Assembly (NCBI GenBank): GCA_023333565.1
Contig: JAJKFH010002161.1
Coordinates: 29,334 to 93,333, forward strand
Direction of reading: 5' to 3'
Source of the DNA: Puffinus mauretanicus
Taxonomy: Eukaryota; Chordata; Aves; Procellariiformes; Procellariidae
DNA length: 64,000 nt
Part shown: positions 1-12,823 of the stretch, one piece after another
Numbering within the stretch: the stretch's first letter is position 1
Layout of the letters: the number at the start of each line of letters is the position of its first letter
Position numbers and translations under genes: made by a program
Notes under the pieces: generated by a model
Seen by the model: the letters and a program-made list of their open reading frames with translations, nothing else
What the model was told of the DNA's origin: nothing
The model's database searches: none

Positions 1-1384
1 AGGGCAAACTATCTGCATCACAGTCCACACTGTAGGATAACCTCAAGCATGTCTGTGATTTGTTCAGAGCATCATACTGGTGTACGAGGCTGCCACAGAA
101 ACTAGATATTTTAAACGTCTCCATCACGTCTAGAGTATAGTGCAGCCAGATGAATGGCATACTGAGAGAAAGACAGACTCCATCTGCATAGCAGAGACTC
201 CCACAAGCCTTAATACTCCTCATTTTTTTTTTTTTTCTGAACAGATCACCCCTACAAGATTTCCAGGCACAGTAATGAGTTTGTTAGTTATATGTCTTAC
301 ATCACTAAGTGCATTTTTCTCTGATACTCTCCCTGTTGCTGGAACTTGATTTGTTTAACAAGGCTGAGAGGAAATAACAACTGAGTTATTTGAAAACAAG
401 GTGCTGCTCGCGCACTGAGAAAGAATGTTAAAAAGATAAGTGAATCTGGCTGTCTGTGCACAAGCTACACATGAAGAAAGGCAGTGAGTCCTGCTCACGA
501 GAGGTGGTGTCTAGACACCAAGAAGAATACTGTCCAAAAGCAAAAGCCACCATCAACTGCACAGTTCATGCTGACATGAAAAGTAGCAGGCCAAGATGCA
601 TGAAATGTTTACATTTGGTATCTTCACCTCCTGCACTTAGAATTATCTTTTTTTAACTTCTTGATTAAAACCAGCTCAAATGCAGCTCAGTAAAAACTGA
701 GGAGAACTTTGCTCTGTAAAATCAAGAATATGCATTTTCTAGACTCATAGGAGATCATGGTAACACTTGGTCTTACCTTACCTTACCTTTCAGAACCAGC
801 CTCGTATGACCTATGAAGAAGCACCCCAACCATTCACAGATCCAGAAATCCCCTCAAAAAGCACTAACAAGCCATCACTATAGGATTTTCCATAGCCTGT
901 ACCGAGCAATTTAATTTGTTGGCTTGAGAGTTAAAAAGGAAAATTCCAAACAGTATCTGCTGTCTTCATACCTGTACAAGAAAGAGATCACAAGTGTGCT
1001 GCAGAGAGCTTTCAACATGATCAGGAAATGGAAAAATACACTGTTGATCTTATCTTTATTGTTTGGTGCTTGGATATATTTTGTGACAGAATTTTCAAGT
1101 GCATTCCTTTTTAATGAAAATAAATATGTATTTTGCCCTATTTTTATAGACAGCAAGTATGTGAGACGTATCATCAGCTGTCCAAGAGGCAGGATTTCAA
1201 GAATCCACACAAATAAAAGAGAAACCAAAAAGCTACATGTTAGAGAGCAGTGACTTCCAGCTGGAAGTGCTGCTCCAAGGAATCACTCATTTCTCAGCCT
1301 TAGGAGCAGTTCAGAGGACCACTTCATTTGTAAGGCTGCAGCAATGGCTGGGATTCCCCGATAAAAGCAAAACCTGCCGTGGTT

Positions 1385-1405
1385 GGGGTTGGGGTTGGGG
1401 TGGGG
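1385..1405 (+). other. G-quadruplex-forming motif (GGGGTT-like repeat)
   Basis: Four runs of four G lie at 1385-1388, 1391-1394, 1397-1400 and 1402-1405, with loops TT, TT and T. This fits the canonical quadruplex pattern with very short loops. The unit resembles a GGGGTT telomere-type repeat but has only about three copies, so it is better read as a short local G-rich repeat than as an interstitial telomere. Confidence 0.75.
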
Positions 1406-2960
1406 CGGCTGGAATCCAGTTTGCAAAACCAGCTTCTTGGAATTAGCACTGTTACTCTTACAGAAAGGGAAGTTTATCCCCCAGCTCTATATGGCATGAA
1501 AATGGTGCCACTTAAAGACCCAGAGGCCCTATGAGATTCTATGAGCAAAGTCACCTCTCAATTCCATGGTTACCTGTATTTCTAAATAATTAGTTTCCAT
1601 GACGTATTTCACAAAGCTTTTCCTGAAACAGAAAGTCATATGATCATTAAAGGGAGAAAAATCCTGCAGGATGCTTAACGCTGCCACCGACTGTATTCAT
1701 TGTAATGTGGATTTTCAGTCAAAAAACTAGACGTGCTTGTGAGACACAGACTACCATCCTAGAACAAAGCACGTAACCAGACCCACACAGCCATGACCAC
1801 AAAAACAACCTGCTGAGAAGGAGAGAGCCAGCTACAGGGATGCTGCATTACCTTTAAAAAATCTTGCTGCTGGCAAGGAAACATGAAGCGGCAGCAACAC
1901 CATATTTTTCATGAGTCTCAGATCAATATAAAGCTATATGCCTTGTGTGCTGAAACAGCTACATTACGTGGTAGGTGTCGTTCGTATTTTCAATACGGTG
2001 CATTTTTAGTTGAATTAGAAATATTTGGATGGAATGCCCACCTAATCATGAAAGTCTCTGATGTTTTGTTGATGCACGGCAAGTCTTTACTGTCAGCAGT
2101 CGATCAGCGGAAATGCAGAAAAACAGAGGTAAGAATTCAGTCTTAAAAATGAAAGGACGTTACGATATCTTAATTGCATTACACTACATTACACTGTGTT
2201 ATACCTTAAGCAATTTCATTGTTGTGTCTGCAACATTTAAACTTTTATTAGCCCCTCTGTGTGGGAAAGTGACTAGGAGTTTGAACCATGAAGAAGGAGA
2301 CGTGCTCGGCATTGCTTTACTCCCGGTTTGGTTTTTTAATAAGCGGACAACAGCTTCAATAATAATCACGCTAAAGAAATTTGCATTTGATTATATTTAA
2401 TGCACACGTATTTATCTCTCACTGACATAAAAATGGTAATTTGAAACCAAACCTGACTAACATATCACAGACCGGCAACATATATATTTACAGGAGAATA
2501 GGTACTCTGCATGTTAAGAACATCTCTAGAAGAACCACGTAGCAATACCCAAAATCAAAGATAAATTAAAAGCCTGTGAGGCTATCAACCAGTGTTTTTT
2601 TGGAAAAAAAGGCCCACCATGTTTTGTAATATAGTTACTAGAGAATATATCACATTTAATTTAAAACTGAAACAGTTTGCTAATTTAAAAGAAAAATTTA
2701 ACTACCTTTTTCTTCCCAGAGCAAATACTTTGAGCATACTTTCAATTAATTTTTCCATTTTACTGCTTACAAACACTTAAAAGAAGACAAGCTCTAAATC
2801 CAGTCCTCTGAATCATTTTAAAAAGGACTCCATTCTGTTTTGAGAGGAAAATGTTATGCACTACATAATATGAAGGCGGTGGCATCAGCTGTAGGTTCCC
2901 TATCACAGGTTTACAAACACATTTAATCTAATTGATGAGCTTTTGTTTAAACAAGCATTG

Positions 2961-2982
2961 ATATGCATCCTGTGATGCATAT
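2961..2982. repeat. Short perfect inverted repeat containing ATGCAT
   Basis: ATATGCATC (2961-2969) and GATGCATAT (2974-2982) are perfect inverted copies around a 4-nt loop. Each arm carries ATGCAT, similar to POU/octamer half sites. Short hairpins of this size also occur by chance in AT-rich DNA. Confidence 0.4.
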
Positions 2983-5342
2983 GGGTTGCAAAGATTCACA
3001 GCAACATACAGCCCAAGCAGTCTGCCTGTGACGCTGAAACAACTTTTCTGTTGTGAAAATGTGAACTATCTTCATTAATACTATTTTCATACAAAAAAAC
3101 CCTATATAATTATATAGCTGGATTCATTCTGGTTCCCACTGAAATTTACAATACAATTCACACTGATTTTAATGGGACGATCAGGACCACTGTGGATAAA
3201 CGTCTGTCCTCTGTGCTTTGGAACACATAATTTAAAAAATTAATTTGAAATCCGCCATTACTTGAACAACTTATACAAGCTTATACACTCAGGTACATGT
3301 AAACTCGATTATAGGTTTCACGTTGTCACCTGAGGTAACACCATGTTTTGCAAACGTAACTGAGCACTTCCTGTGATTTTCCTTTGTTGCAAACATTTTT
3401 CTTGCATGTTGCTCAGAACTGAGAAAAAACTTAACACCTTTGCTTTACTATTATTAAAAATTAATTAGATATCTCAAATATATAATCAGAAAACACTTGG
3501 TTTGATCTCATTTGGCCAAATACAAATCCATTTTTCCAGAATGCACTGACGTGATTTTACATCAAGTTACCATCAGCGAAAGTCTGTGTCTAGTGTGTAC
3601 TACTGATATTCAGGGTCATCTTTATTGAATAAGCAGTAGGAATACAGCTTGTAGGAAAACAATCAATTAAATGATTGTTTCTTCTTTTTCTTCAAGTATC
3701 ATTTGAAGATGTTTGGAGGCTCAATGTGTGTCAATAATTTTAATTGACAGACTGTCTTTTTGTCAATATTTGGCCTACACAAATCTTTCCTCCAAAAGAT
3801 GTATAAAAGTCCACTTGGAACTTTCTGTGACTATATTTTAGCGAATGCTGCATTTCTTTCAAATACAGAAAAGCAATGCTTATCACTCTCACATTATGGA
3901 AACAGATTAAAAAAACCAAAATAAGCACCAAAGGAGTAAGATTTAATGCATGTTATCATTCAGTAAATTTGCAGAAAATGGCTAGGTGAGAGGGAAGGAC
4001 TGGGGTCTCCGGTTTATCACGGTGCCTTGTTCTCTATGAAAATGCTGAATAAATGCTTAACTACAGTGCAATGGTAGTTTTCATTCCCACAGGGACCTCA
4101 ATCCATGAAAAGAAGATCCATTGTAAAACTTCAATGATTCAGGAGGACATATGGCATAGTTAAAGCAGGGCTCTTTCCCATAGGGAACTCAGAGGAAAAC
4201 CACTTCCAACAGAAGCATACCATTTACAGTTATTCTACTCTGAGATCTTTATTTGATTTGGGTGTTGGTTTTTTTTTCCTAAAATCCTTTGTGATTAATT
4301 ATAAATTCATCAGGAAGTTCCTTCCAATATCTCCTTACAGCTCTACTTCCAGTTCTATCTGTAATTCCCTCCCAAAGCAGTAAATTTTGGCATAGTTTGT
4401 GCCACCTCTACAGATCAATTCAGCATCTCCCTCTCTCTCCTAAGGCAGAAGTTGCTGTGAGCTCCCTGCACTGCAGTGCAATGCAGCCCAAGTATCAGCA
4501 GTACCAATTGTGTTTGAGTAGGTTTCCCTTGTGTTGTACTAACCTCTGCAATCCGCACTCCCCCCGCCCCCCCATCAGAGATACACTCATCAGCCTCCTA
4601 ACCCTTTACGGGAAGGAGAGCAGGATACTATCAATCATGGAGAAGCCTCTGGATGATCTCAGCATCTTTCGATGAGACGATCTCCCTCCTCCCCGCCTAT
4701 CTTTATGCACTTCTTCCCCATCTCTTCCTTCTCTCCTCGGCCCCTCTTTCTGTACAGATGTGCTGTGGCCGCCCCAGCCAGCATGACTCAGCTCCCACCC
4801 TCGCCCCCCACTCGCACTGCGCCCACAGTGCTTTGCAGGGTTAAGCTCCCAAGACTCATCAGTGACCTCCATGCTCAATTACCCCCATGTCACCTGGTCC
4901 TCAGGTCCCTGGGGTGTCCTTCCTCCACTCAGGACTGCCAGACCAGCTCCTCTGCCACTTTGCATCCCTCAGGCTCTTCTGCCCTGCAATCCTCTTTAAA
5001 TTAGATGCGGGTTGCCTTGGAAAAACTCATCAGCCCAAGGCTCTTCCTAACCCTGGGACTTGACTTATAATTTTCCCCACTATGACTTCTCCATGCTCCC
5101 CTCCCCATATACTGCTGCAGGCGTCTTGGGATCTAAATTCCCAAAGCACCAGGAAAGCAGTAACTTAGCGTGTCTTGAACAAGTCCTGTAGCTGTAAGGA
5201 AGGGAGCCCCCGTCTCCCCCTTATGGGTCATGAATGCTAAACTATTCTCCCAACATAGTCAATGTGAGTTATGATCTTTGAAGGCAACCTACAGTGAGAA
5301 AAGCAACATAGTTTTCAAAAGCACTTAAACGGTTTATTTCTT

Positions 5343-5384
5343 TCTTTCTTTCCTTTTTTTTTTTTTTTTTCTTTTCTGTTGCAG
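5343..5384 (+). other. Strong polypyrimidine tract with 3' splice-site-like AG
   Basis: A run of almost pure T/C (about 5343-5380) ends in TTCTGTTGCAG, with the AG at 5383-5384 followed by GG. This has the shape of a very good plus-strand splice acceptor. The downstream sequence has no extended coding frame, and the nearby CpG-island donor is on the opposite strand. It may be an unrelated T-rich repeat, an antisense or long non-coding RNA exon, or chance. Confidence 0.3.
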
Positions 5385-5639
5385 GGTCTGCCTGTTCCCT
5401 TCTAAACGCATCTTACAAAGTGCCGGTTCCCTAAGGAGCTGGAATCTCGACACCCTTCCTGCATCTTTTATTTTCCTCAGCAGCCTTACCGCTAGGACGT
5501 CTGCAAGCTTGTTTTCTTCAAACATCTGGAGTCTGTGAACCTCAACACCCCTGGTTTTTGCTCCCCTAGCGTGCAAAAGTTCTGCCAACCTTAATATGCC
5601 AGTCAGCTTCAAAAGCAGAGGTTAGACGCTCACACCGCC

Positions 5640-6420
5640 TCACATCCGTGCAACCTGCTCTCTCTGTGCAAAAGAGCGAGCGAGCTCTGGATAGAGCTGG
5701 AGCGAGCAGCAGCCGAGCGAAGACGGCTCCCGCTCACCGCCGAGATGCGAGGGAACCCCGCGCTCCCTGTAACCTTCGACCTGCCCCGAAGAGAGCTCTC
5801 CCCCCTCCCCGGCGAGCAAACCCCCTATGAGTCCCGTGGAAAAGTTGAAGTCCTCCTCCGCCGCAAGCATGCGAAAAAAAAAAGGGAAAAAAAGGGAAAA
5901 GTTGCCCGGGAGCAGCAGCGGCCGCCTGACTGCCGAGAGCATCACTTACCGGCGGGGCAGGCGGCGGAGAGCCGCGGCGCGGCCGAGCTGCGGGGCGTTC
6001 CCGGCTCCCTCCGCTCCCGCTGCCGCCTGCCTCCTGCTCGCGGCGTGAGGCTGCGGGAGGGAGCGAGGAGCCTCCCGGAGGAGCCGCCAAGCGTGACAGA
6101 CCAGAGGAGGGGCGGACCGGAGCGGCTGTGTTGCGGTGAAGCCTCTGCTGCAGTGCCGGGGAGAGAGAGGGGGAGCGGGCGGGCGGGCGCGGCGCGGCGG
6201 GAGGCGCGGAGCGGCGGCAGGGCGCGGAGCGGCGCGGAGGCACGGCGCGGGCGGCGGCGGCCACCGCCAATAATTGGAGGCGTGGAAGCGTGGGGGGGGC
6301 GATCCCCGCCGCAGGCAGCGGCCGGAGCCGGCGAGGGGGAGGCACAGCACCCCCCCTCCGCGGGCAAGGCTGGGAAGCCTCTGCAAAAAAACAAGCCCCT
6401 TTCTCGCGGCAGAAGGGAAA
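5640..6420. promoter_or_regulatory. CpG island promoter
   Basis: Sharp rise in G+C and CpG density compared with the AT-rich flanks. It contains stacked GC boxes (the GCGGGCGGGCGGGC cluster near 6174-6190; GAGGGGCGGA at 6107-6116) and a CCAAT/ATTGG pair forming CCAATAATTGG at 6267-6277, a candidate NF-Y site. There is no obvious TATA box, as usual for CpG-island promoters. All six frames are open or nearly so because stop codons are rare in GC-rich DNA, so the long frames here (up to 235 codons on minus and 226 on plus) are not evidence of protein. Direction is inferred from the minus-strand splice donor at 5941-5949; bidirectional activity is possible. This is the only CpG island in the window. 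Confidence 0.85.
5950..6290 (-). other. Putative non-coding first exon of a leftward gene
   Basis: On the minus strand the sequence reads CCCCGCCG|GTAAGTGAT with the exon end at 5950. This is a near-consensus U1 donor inside a CpG island. Between the candidate promoter (CCAAT region at 6267-6277) and this donor I find no ATG in any minus-strand frame, so the exon would be 5' untranslated, with the coding start in an exon further left, possibly outside the window. The right boundary (transcription start) is a guess from the promoter boxes. I do not recognise the gene. Alternatively the donor-like sequence is fortuitous and the transcript runs rightwards. Confidence 0.5.
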
Positions 6421-6754
6421 AATAAAAATAGTGACACCCACGCAGCACTTTATGTCAGAAGACAGTGTTTTATCAGAGGCGGCAACAGGGGAGAGAGTAC
6501 GAAATGGCTTGTTTCAGAAGGGGTTGCAACAGGCCCTATGGCCACCCGAAGACCACTGCATCCTTCCTCCTTACTGTCTTGCCCGAGCGCAGGCCATGAG
6601 CACTTCGCAGCAACAGTGTGAAGCTGCCTGCCCTCCATACGCAAAGGCTGCAAGTGAAGATCAGGATGAGAAGAAGTAAAGTTGATGTAGGAAGTCCCGC
6701 AAGCGAGTGGTTTTGACACTTTCCTGAATATAAAAATTCCTGACTAGGAGAAGA

Positions 6755-6840
6755 GTGAAGCATTAGAATGGATTGCCTTGAGCGATGGTGGAATCCCCAT
6801 CATCCATGGCTTTTAAGAAAACATCAGAAAAACATAACTT
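6755..6840 (+). repeat. Degenerate CR1 LINE 3'-end fragment
   Basis: The stretch reading roughly 'gaatggattgcc ... gatggtggaatcccc ... catggcttttaagaa' matches the part of CR1 that encodes the last residues of ORF2 before the 3' UTR. It is short and diverged. It lies about 330 bp to the right of the CpG island. Confidence 0.45.
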
Positions 6841-9800
6841 TAAAGACAATTGATTTGTCTTGGGACAAATAGATAAAATAGATTATCTTGTGAAGTCTTT
6901 TTTTTTTTGGACTCAGGTTCAATGAACAGTAGGAGGTTATTATGTTTATTTCCATTGTCACCAATATTTTTAATGCAGTGGCATCAAGGACTCAAAGTGA
7001 TATCGTAACTTTGTTACACTAGGTGTTAATAGCCACTGTAGAACAAAGAACATGAAGACAGTTCCTCCTTTATGATTTTATACATTTATATGCAATTGCA
7101 CTGGCAAAGTGTGTAACGTGACACACTGGTATCGCCAAAATGAAGACATGAGAGAAAGTGAAGAGAGCAGGTCGGATTCCATATTAAAACTACTTTAAAA
7201 ATCAGCAAATATTCCACCAGTTTTATTAACAAACATGGGACTTGGGTTCACCTCTCCAAAATGTGTTAAACCATGAATTACACCTATAGTAGGAAAGTAG
7301 GATAATGGGCAGATACCACCATGGCCCCCACCTTGTACTCTGAACATGCCTTATATGTAGCTTCTAGAGAGTTGTAGTTTCTGATAGCTCATTTGCCTTT
7401 GAGTCTTCCTGTCAATATTTGTGAGCTTGTATGCATGTTTTCCTATGCTCTGAAATGCTTTTCTTTCCCTCTGTTGTTGCGTGAAAGACTCAAACAGCAA
7501 AGGAAACTGGCTTATTGATTGGCAACCCAGGGGAAAAGCTGAATGAACTATGCATGGAGTGCTGTCAAGTGTGAAACGTAAGCAGAGAAACAGAAAAGAA
7601 ATACCTATTACTTTTCTGTCCCTTTCAGTAATCCTAGCCTTAGAAAATTGCACCTGGTGTTAGAAAACAGCACCTCCTTGTTAATAAAATAAACTTGCTG
7701 TGTACAATATACAGGAAAAACAAAGATTCCAAAATTTTCCTATGGCATCAAAAGAAAAGGCTGTTTGTGCTACACAACCAAGAATGATGGTGAAATGTTG
7801 ACTATTTGACTCCATTTACTGTTGACTATCTAATAGGAACATTTCTGCATATAAAATACACGTTAAAGTAATCCCACTGTATTTTACTGAAATAAATTGA
7901 TTAGGACAGAAGACATGCTCCTTGTGAGATCTTGAGCAAATATAGCAACTAACTCTGAAAGAAAAACCATCACCACATTTAGGTTTTGAATATATGGGAA
8001 TAAAATGCTGAGAAAGATACATCAGCCTGATAAAAGCACAATGGACAGATGTGCTTTTAACCTTACCTTCAGATTCTACAGAGAAAGGGCCACTACAGCA
8101 GCCACCTTCCACCTCGCCTACCACAATAGAGAGAGGGAGATTCATATGATAGGTTTCTAGGCATTTTGTAGAAAACAGGAAGATAGACAAAAGGATAAGA
8201 ATTTTATCCACAGAAGTAAAAAGTGTGCAGTTTCATGGTCAGGTTAAACTGAAGTAACACTGTGTTGCTACTGTAGAGAACGGTTCTTTCACTTGTCTGC
8301 ATGCCCTGCCGCTCTCTTAGCATCAGCTTTATTATTTGTGTGGTTTCAGGGTAAACTGTGTTGGTGAGTAGATCTGACTGCAGAATAAGCCTGGAAACCA
8401 AAGGAAAGTATGCCAAAGCCTGATGGGTTTTCAGTCATACCAGTGACTGACCCACTTGCCTCAGGCTGAGTAAGCCGATTCTGAAGCTGCAGCACGCGTA
8501 TAGGACCGATGGTGCCAGCTCAGAAAGGTTGTTGTGGGAATGTGAAGCATCATTTAAGTAAAACTGCATAGTGTCTCCATGCTTTGTCTTCCATCCATGA
8601 GGAGTATTTGTACGATATGAGAAAATTCCTTCCCCCAAAATGCCCCCTCTGCAAGCAGGGGGGAAGTAGGTCTCATTCCTACGACCAAGAAACACATCCT
8701 GAGGTGGATTGCCTGCACACAGGCATCTCTGATGGAAATAATTCCTCTCAACTTGAGAATTTTACACAGATTACCTCTGTTTTCCCTGCTCTTGGATCTG
8801 ATGATCCCTGCTTCCTGAAATTTGGCCTCAAGAGTACTCTTTTGTATCAGACACAAAATTTAATCTTTATATGCATTCAATTAAGCTCATGACATCTGCT
8901 GCTCTGTCAGTTTTCTGTAGAGAATATATGGCACATCCGGACATATTCATTTACAGCTATCACAGACCCAATAACACAAGTTTTTTTGCTAGCAAAAGAT
9001 CCTGGAATATGACCACGAGCACATTGCATTTCTCTATCAACAGGACAAAACCAAAGACATTGTTTCTAGACGGATGGAAAACCAACAAAACCTTATATCA
9101 TTACTTTGTAAAAGAATTGAAAAATGCAGACCCCGTGATCCTTCCAAATTATTCATTCTATACTGGTTTTAAAAGTACATGGCAAACAAATGTGATAAAA
9201 TACTATAGGATTGTGTCTGGGTTTTTTTTTCTTGCTGTTGTTGTTTTTATTTATTTTAACTTGCACCTTAAATATTTGCCTGTGAGAGATTAGCTTTGTT
9301 TCTCCATTATTTCCTTTTCAGGATATAAATACAGTAATATCTGGCTACAGAACCATGACTGAAAATAGCAAGCAGCAAAGATTTATAGCATTTCCCTTGA
9401 AACCAAACTTAAATGTTTCATAGAACCAGGGTGTTACACCATACTGTACGTTCCTTTTGTACAAGTTCCACCTTCATCGCGGATTGAATCCTGCAAGTAC
9501 TTTCCTTGACTTAAACAGGGCAATGGGAAATGAGTAGCATAAAGATGTAAAGTGCACATAAACATTTAGGGTTAATCCTCAGCAAGGGGTCAGTAACCCA
9601 CAGGGATCCTCTAGCTGCCGTGGTAAACAGCTTACCTCAGACACTGAAGCACTTCAGTATTTTATTGTATGCAGAGTATAAACATTTCAGACTACATCCA
9701 TACAGAGTGATCTAACAGAATAGGACCCAGTCCTGAATGAGACATTTGGACACCTTTTTATTTCAAAAAAGTAACAGCAGGAAAAGGCCACTTAAAGGTA

Positions 9801-12800
9801 CAGAAGGAATTCATTATGGTTTCAGGTGACAGAGACAGAAAAAAAATTCTACAGTTTGTCTAAAAGAAAAAGAAGAATTAAGTTTTCTTTAGTTGTTCTT
9901 AAAGTTTTCTTTAGTTTTTCCTAAAGTTTTCTTTAGTTATACATGAGATACTTGTCTGCATTTAACCCTAAAGATTGTGTATCATAATGTTTAGCCACAT
10001 CTAATTGGAAATACTAGACAAATACAAAGAGTACTACAGCAAAAGGGAAAAACCTGATACTTCTTTGCTGTCAAATGAAAATCACTTTTTAAATCAGCCT
10101 ATATGATAGTGATTCATACACATAATATACATCAGACCATGTTTTCCTGTGGCCTCATGAACCAAACAAACAAGAAACCATGAACCAAGAAGCCAGGTAA
10201 AAGCTGCCATTGGCTCTACCTCTTCTAAAATTAAAGGTGAAGAATCACTAAATAAATCTTCACGCAATGTAAGCAGAAGCAACATTATCAGCTGACTGAG
10301 TACTCTACCAACAGGAGTACTATTAATACCTGAATCCTTTTGGTCATGATACAGATATGAAAAAACAAATCTCTCTCCTTGACATAGCATTTTTTTCTTC
10401 TGTCTCACTGCTGTCTAAATCTCAAAGTCTGATTGGCAGGAATGAGTGGCTTCCTGGACAAGAGAACGTTAAATGCCTATCTCCCAAATTCTAGTTTAAG
10501 GTTTTCTGCTGACCTGCTGCACTGATCATCTCCTCAAGCCACTGCTTCCTTTCTTGTTCTTTGCTGGTCTTGTTTATTTAAGATGTTGTGTCGTTAGACA
10601 TGAGGAATAATATGGTTGCACTGCATGTAGAACTGTTCTCATAATTAGTATTGTAATTCATCTGTAATTCATACATCGCTGTCTCTAAGTATAATAAAAG
10701 ACTTAGGCCTTCTTTCCACAAGGACCACTGGATGATCTTAACTAAGCGCTATGTTCAGTTGAACTCCTGGGGAATACTCCTTTTATAAAATAGTCCTATT
10801 CAGCCCTGTAAATCTTTGCTGCATCGAGGCCTAAATTTGCAATAAGATAAATCCCGTTTTTCTTCATGGCAACGATAGTTTAACTGAAACAATTTTTTAC
10901 TAACTATTTAGGTGTATTTTTTTAATGTATATATTAATGTACATATACTAGTACATTGAACTTGAGTTCTGACTCATATTAAGTATGTAATTTGAAATTT
11001 GCTTCTCTTTCAACCATCATATTGCTTCTGTGTTTGATCACTCTTGTTAAAGTGATTTCTGATACTGTCATGTATCATTTGGAGAGGCTTATTCTTTTAG
11101 GTTTATACTGTGCTAGAGCATATATCATGCTACAGCACGGTCTATACTGGCATGTAGTGCCCCCAATACTGGGGATGGCAGAAAAGTTACTGACCAAAGA
11201 ACTCACACATGAACTTAACCCAGAGAAGGGTGAGTTATTCAAAGCCATAAAAATGAAAGAGGGCTGCAACAAATACAGAATCTCTCACATTTTTCAGTTA
11301 TTGATTGATAAAATGACAGATGAATTTAAAAGTTGATAAATTCAATGTGTATTGTGAAAACAATCTCTTCTATGTGCACAGTGATATGATCCAGAATAAC
11401 AAAATCTGCTATAATGCAACGTGCCTTGTTAGTAGGTTACATTAAGTATCTCATACTGAATATCTTCAGTTTTGTTTCTCAAACATACCTGTTTTTTAAA
11501 AAAAAAACCTAAAAACACCCAAGAAAACAAACTATTTCTCTTGTGGCATGACTGACTGGTACAAGCCAGTTTTAAACTTTTTCACCTATAACATGGATAT
11601 AGATTATGCCATGCTTCCATCTGAAGAAAAATTGTAACATGCTTTTTCATATTCCTGACAGCCAGTGCTGAAGTATCTAGAGACGGTGCAATGAACCCAT
11701 ATTTTCATAGCTACGTATTTGCACCTGCATTCTTTTAGGTATATTCTCTGGGACTAGATAAATGGCATGAAGATACAATGAAATTATGCCAGGATTACCT
11801 TTTAAATGAAGAATATATTTTAAAATATCTTTTTTAAATGAAGAGCATCTTTTATAATTTAAAATCCGTAAACAAATCCTGTAAATAATCTGATCATTCA
11901 ATCACGAATCCACAGTCTTCCTGCAGATATCTCAATCATGCATATGATGCCCCAGAGTGTTGAATCTTGCATATATATTTAAGGAATAATGAAAAGCTAT
12001 GTAAATCAAAACTTGACTGAAGCTCCCCTATGCCCTGTATAAGCAGCTGAAGAAACTTGCAAGCATTGTTTGTAGTATGAAGCTGGAACGTATCACACAG
12101 TTGAAAGGTGAGTTGGTATGCTAGTTTCACAAAAAATGTGGAAAAATAACAAGCTTAATGGGCTCCAGTTGAACAGTGTTATTTATTCATTGTTTCTTTT
12201 CTGAATTTTTTCCAAATAAGCAAGTAGAACAAGTGTATTTGTCCTACTGAATTTCCAAGAGAAAACAAATTAATCCTAAGATCAATAGAAATTCCACAGA
12301 AGACTTTGGTGTTCTTTTCATTGCATATATTGCTCCATTCTTCAAAGGCATGAATAATCAATCAGAGACCAGAATCAAGCCATAAGAAACTCAAATTCTG
12401 ATGATAAAACAGTAACAGGAGTTAAGAAGTAGGTCTATACAAAATACACAACAGTGCATATGGATGATTCACTGTGGACTACGATAAAGTATTTTGTAAG
12501 AAGTGGAAGAAAATAAACATCATTAAACGCATCAAATGTGCTTTGCACAGGCATTGCTCATTCTGGATTAAGTTAATGGAAAGAATCTGATTTTCCTGGA
12601 ATCGTTCTAATCAGCTCAGCAACTCTAGGAATCTTTTCTTAATTTTTTAACATTCTGAGCATTAACGACTTCAAAACCTGGACCAGCTTCTTTTCTATTA
12701 TATCTTCTGATCCATCTTGAAAAATTTTGAACCTTTAATAAATTTATATCTAAAAGGCTCTTATGGGTTCGCATTGCTGGAAGGATTTTCATTTGGGCAG

Positions 12801-12823
12801 CCTAATCTCTATCAGAAGGCAAA
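6841..12823. other. AT-rich non-coding stretch, no feature recognised
   Basis: Scanned on both strands without a supportable gene. The longest open frames (131 codons at 7816-8211 minus; 140 codons at 8871-9293 plus; 114 codons at 10992-11336 plus) show no recognisable domain or clear compositional shift, and are in the range expected by chance in this length. A short direct repetition of 'agttttctttagtt'-like words is seen at about 9880-9940. No well-preserved CR1 or LTR was recognised. Confidence 0.45.

Larger units (their letters stand above)
1..5639. other. AT-rich non-coding stretch left of the CpG island
   Basis: No exon, RNA gene or well-preserved transposon is supportable here. Open frames are short, lack family motifs and occur on both strands. 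If the CpG-island exon at 5950-6290 is real, this stretch would be the start of its first intron (inference). Local landmarks are a short TTACC repeat (about 772-789), a four-run G tract (1385-1405), a short hairpin (2961-2982), a 16-bp AT palindrome (3102-3117), a pyrimidine-rich section around 4400-5010 and a polypyrimidine tract at 5343-5380. Confidence 0.5.

Noticed and set aside
772..789. TTACC repeat as a possible telomere or satellite seed
   Set aside because: Only about three and a half copies, and not a vertebrate telomere unit.
3102..3117. 16-bp palindrome CTATATAATTATATAG
   Set aside because: Composed almost only of A and T in an AT-rich region; such palindromes arise easily by chance.
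4467..4480. 14-bp palindrome TGCACTGCAGTGCA
   Set aside because: Short, single, with no associated feature; not distinguishable from chance.
5734..6679. Overlapping 100-235 codon frames in up to five frames of the CpG island
   Set aside because: High G+C removes stop codons. Frames on both strands are equally open and the products are low-complexity Pro/Arg/Ala/Gly.
8871..9293. 140-codon plus frame
   Set aside because: Longest anonymous frame in the AT-rich part, but with no motif, no exon signals and a composition matching its surroundings.
10992..11336. 114-codon plus frame with a hydrophobic start resembling a signal peptide
   Set aside because: No recognised domain, no promoter or splice context, partly open complement. 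In AT-rich DNA a hydrophobic start is expected by chance.
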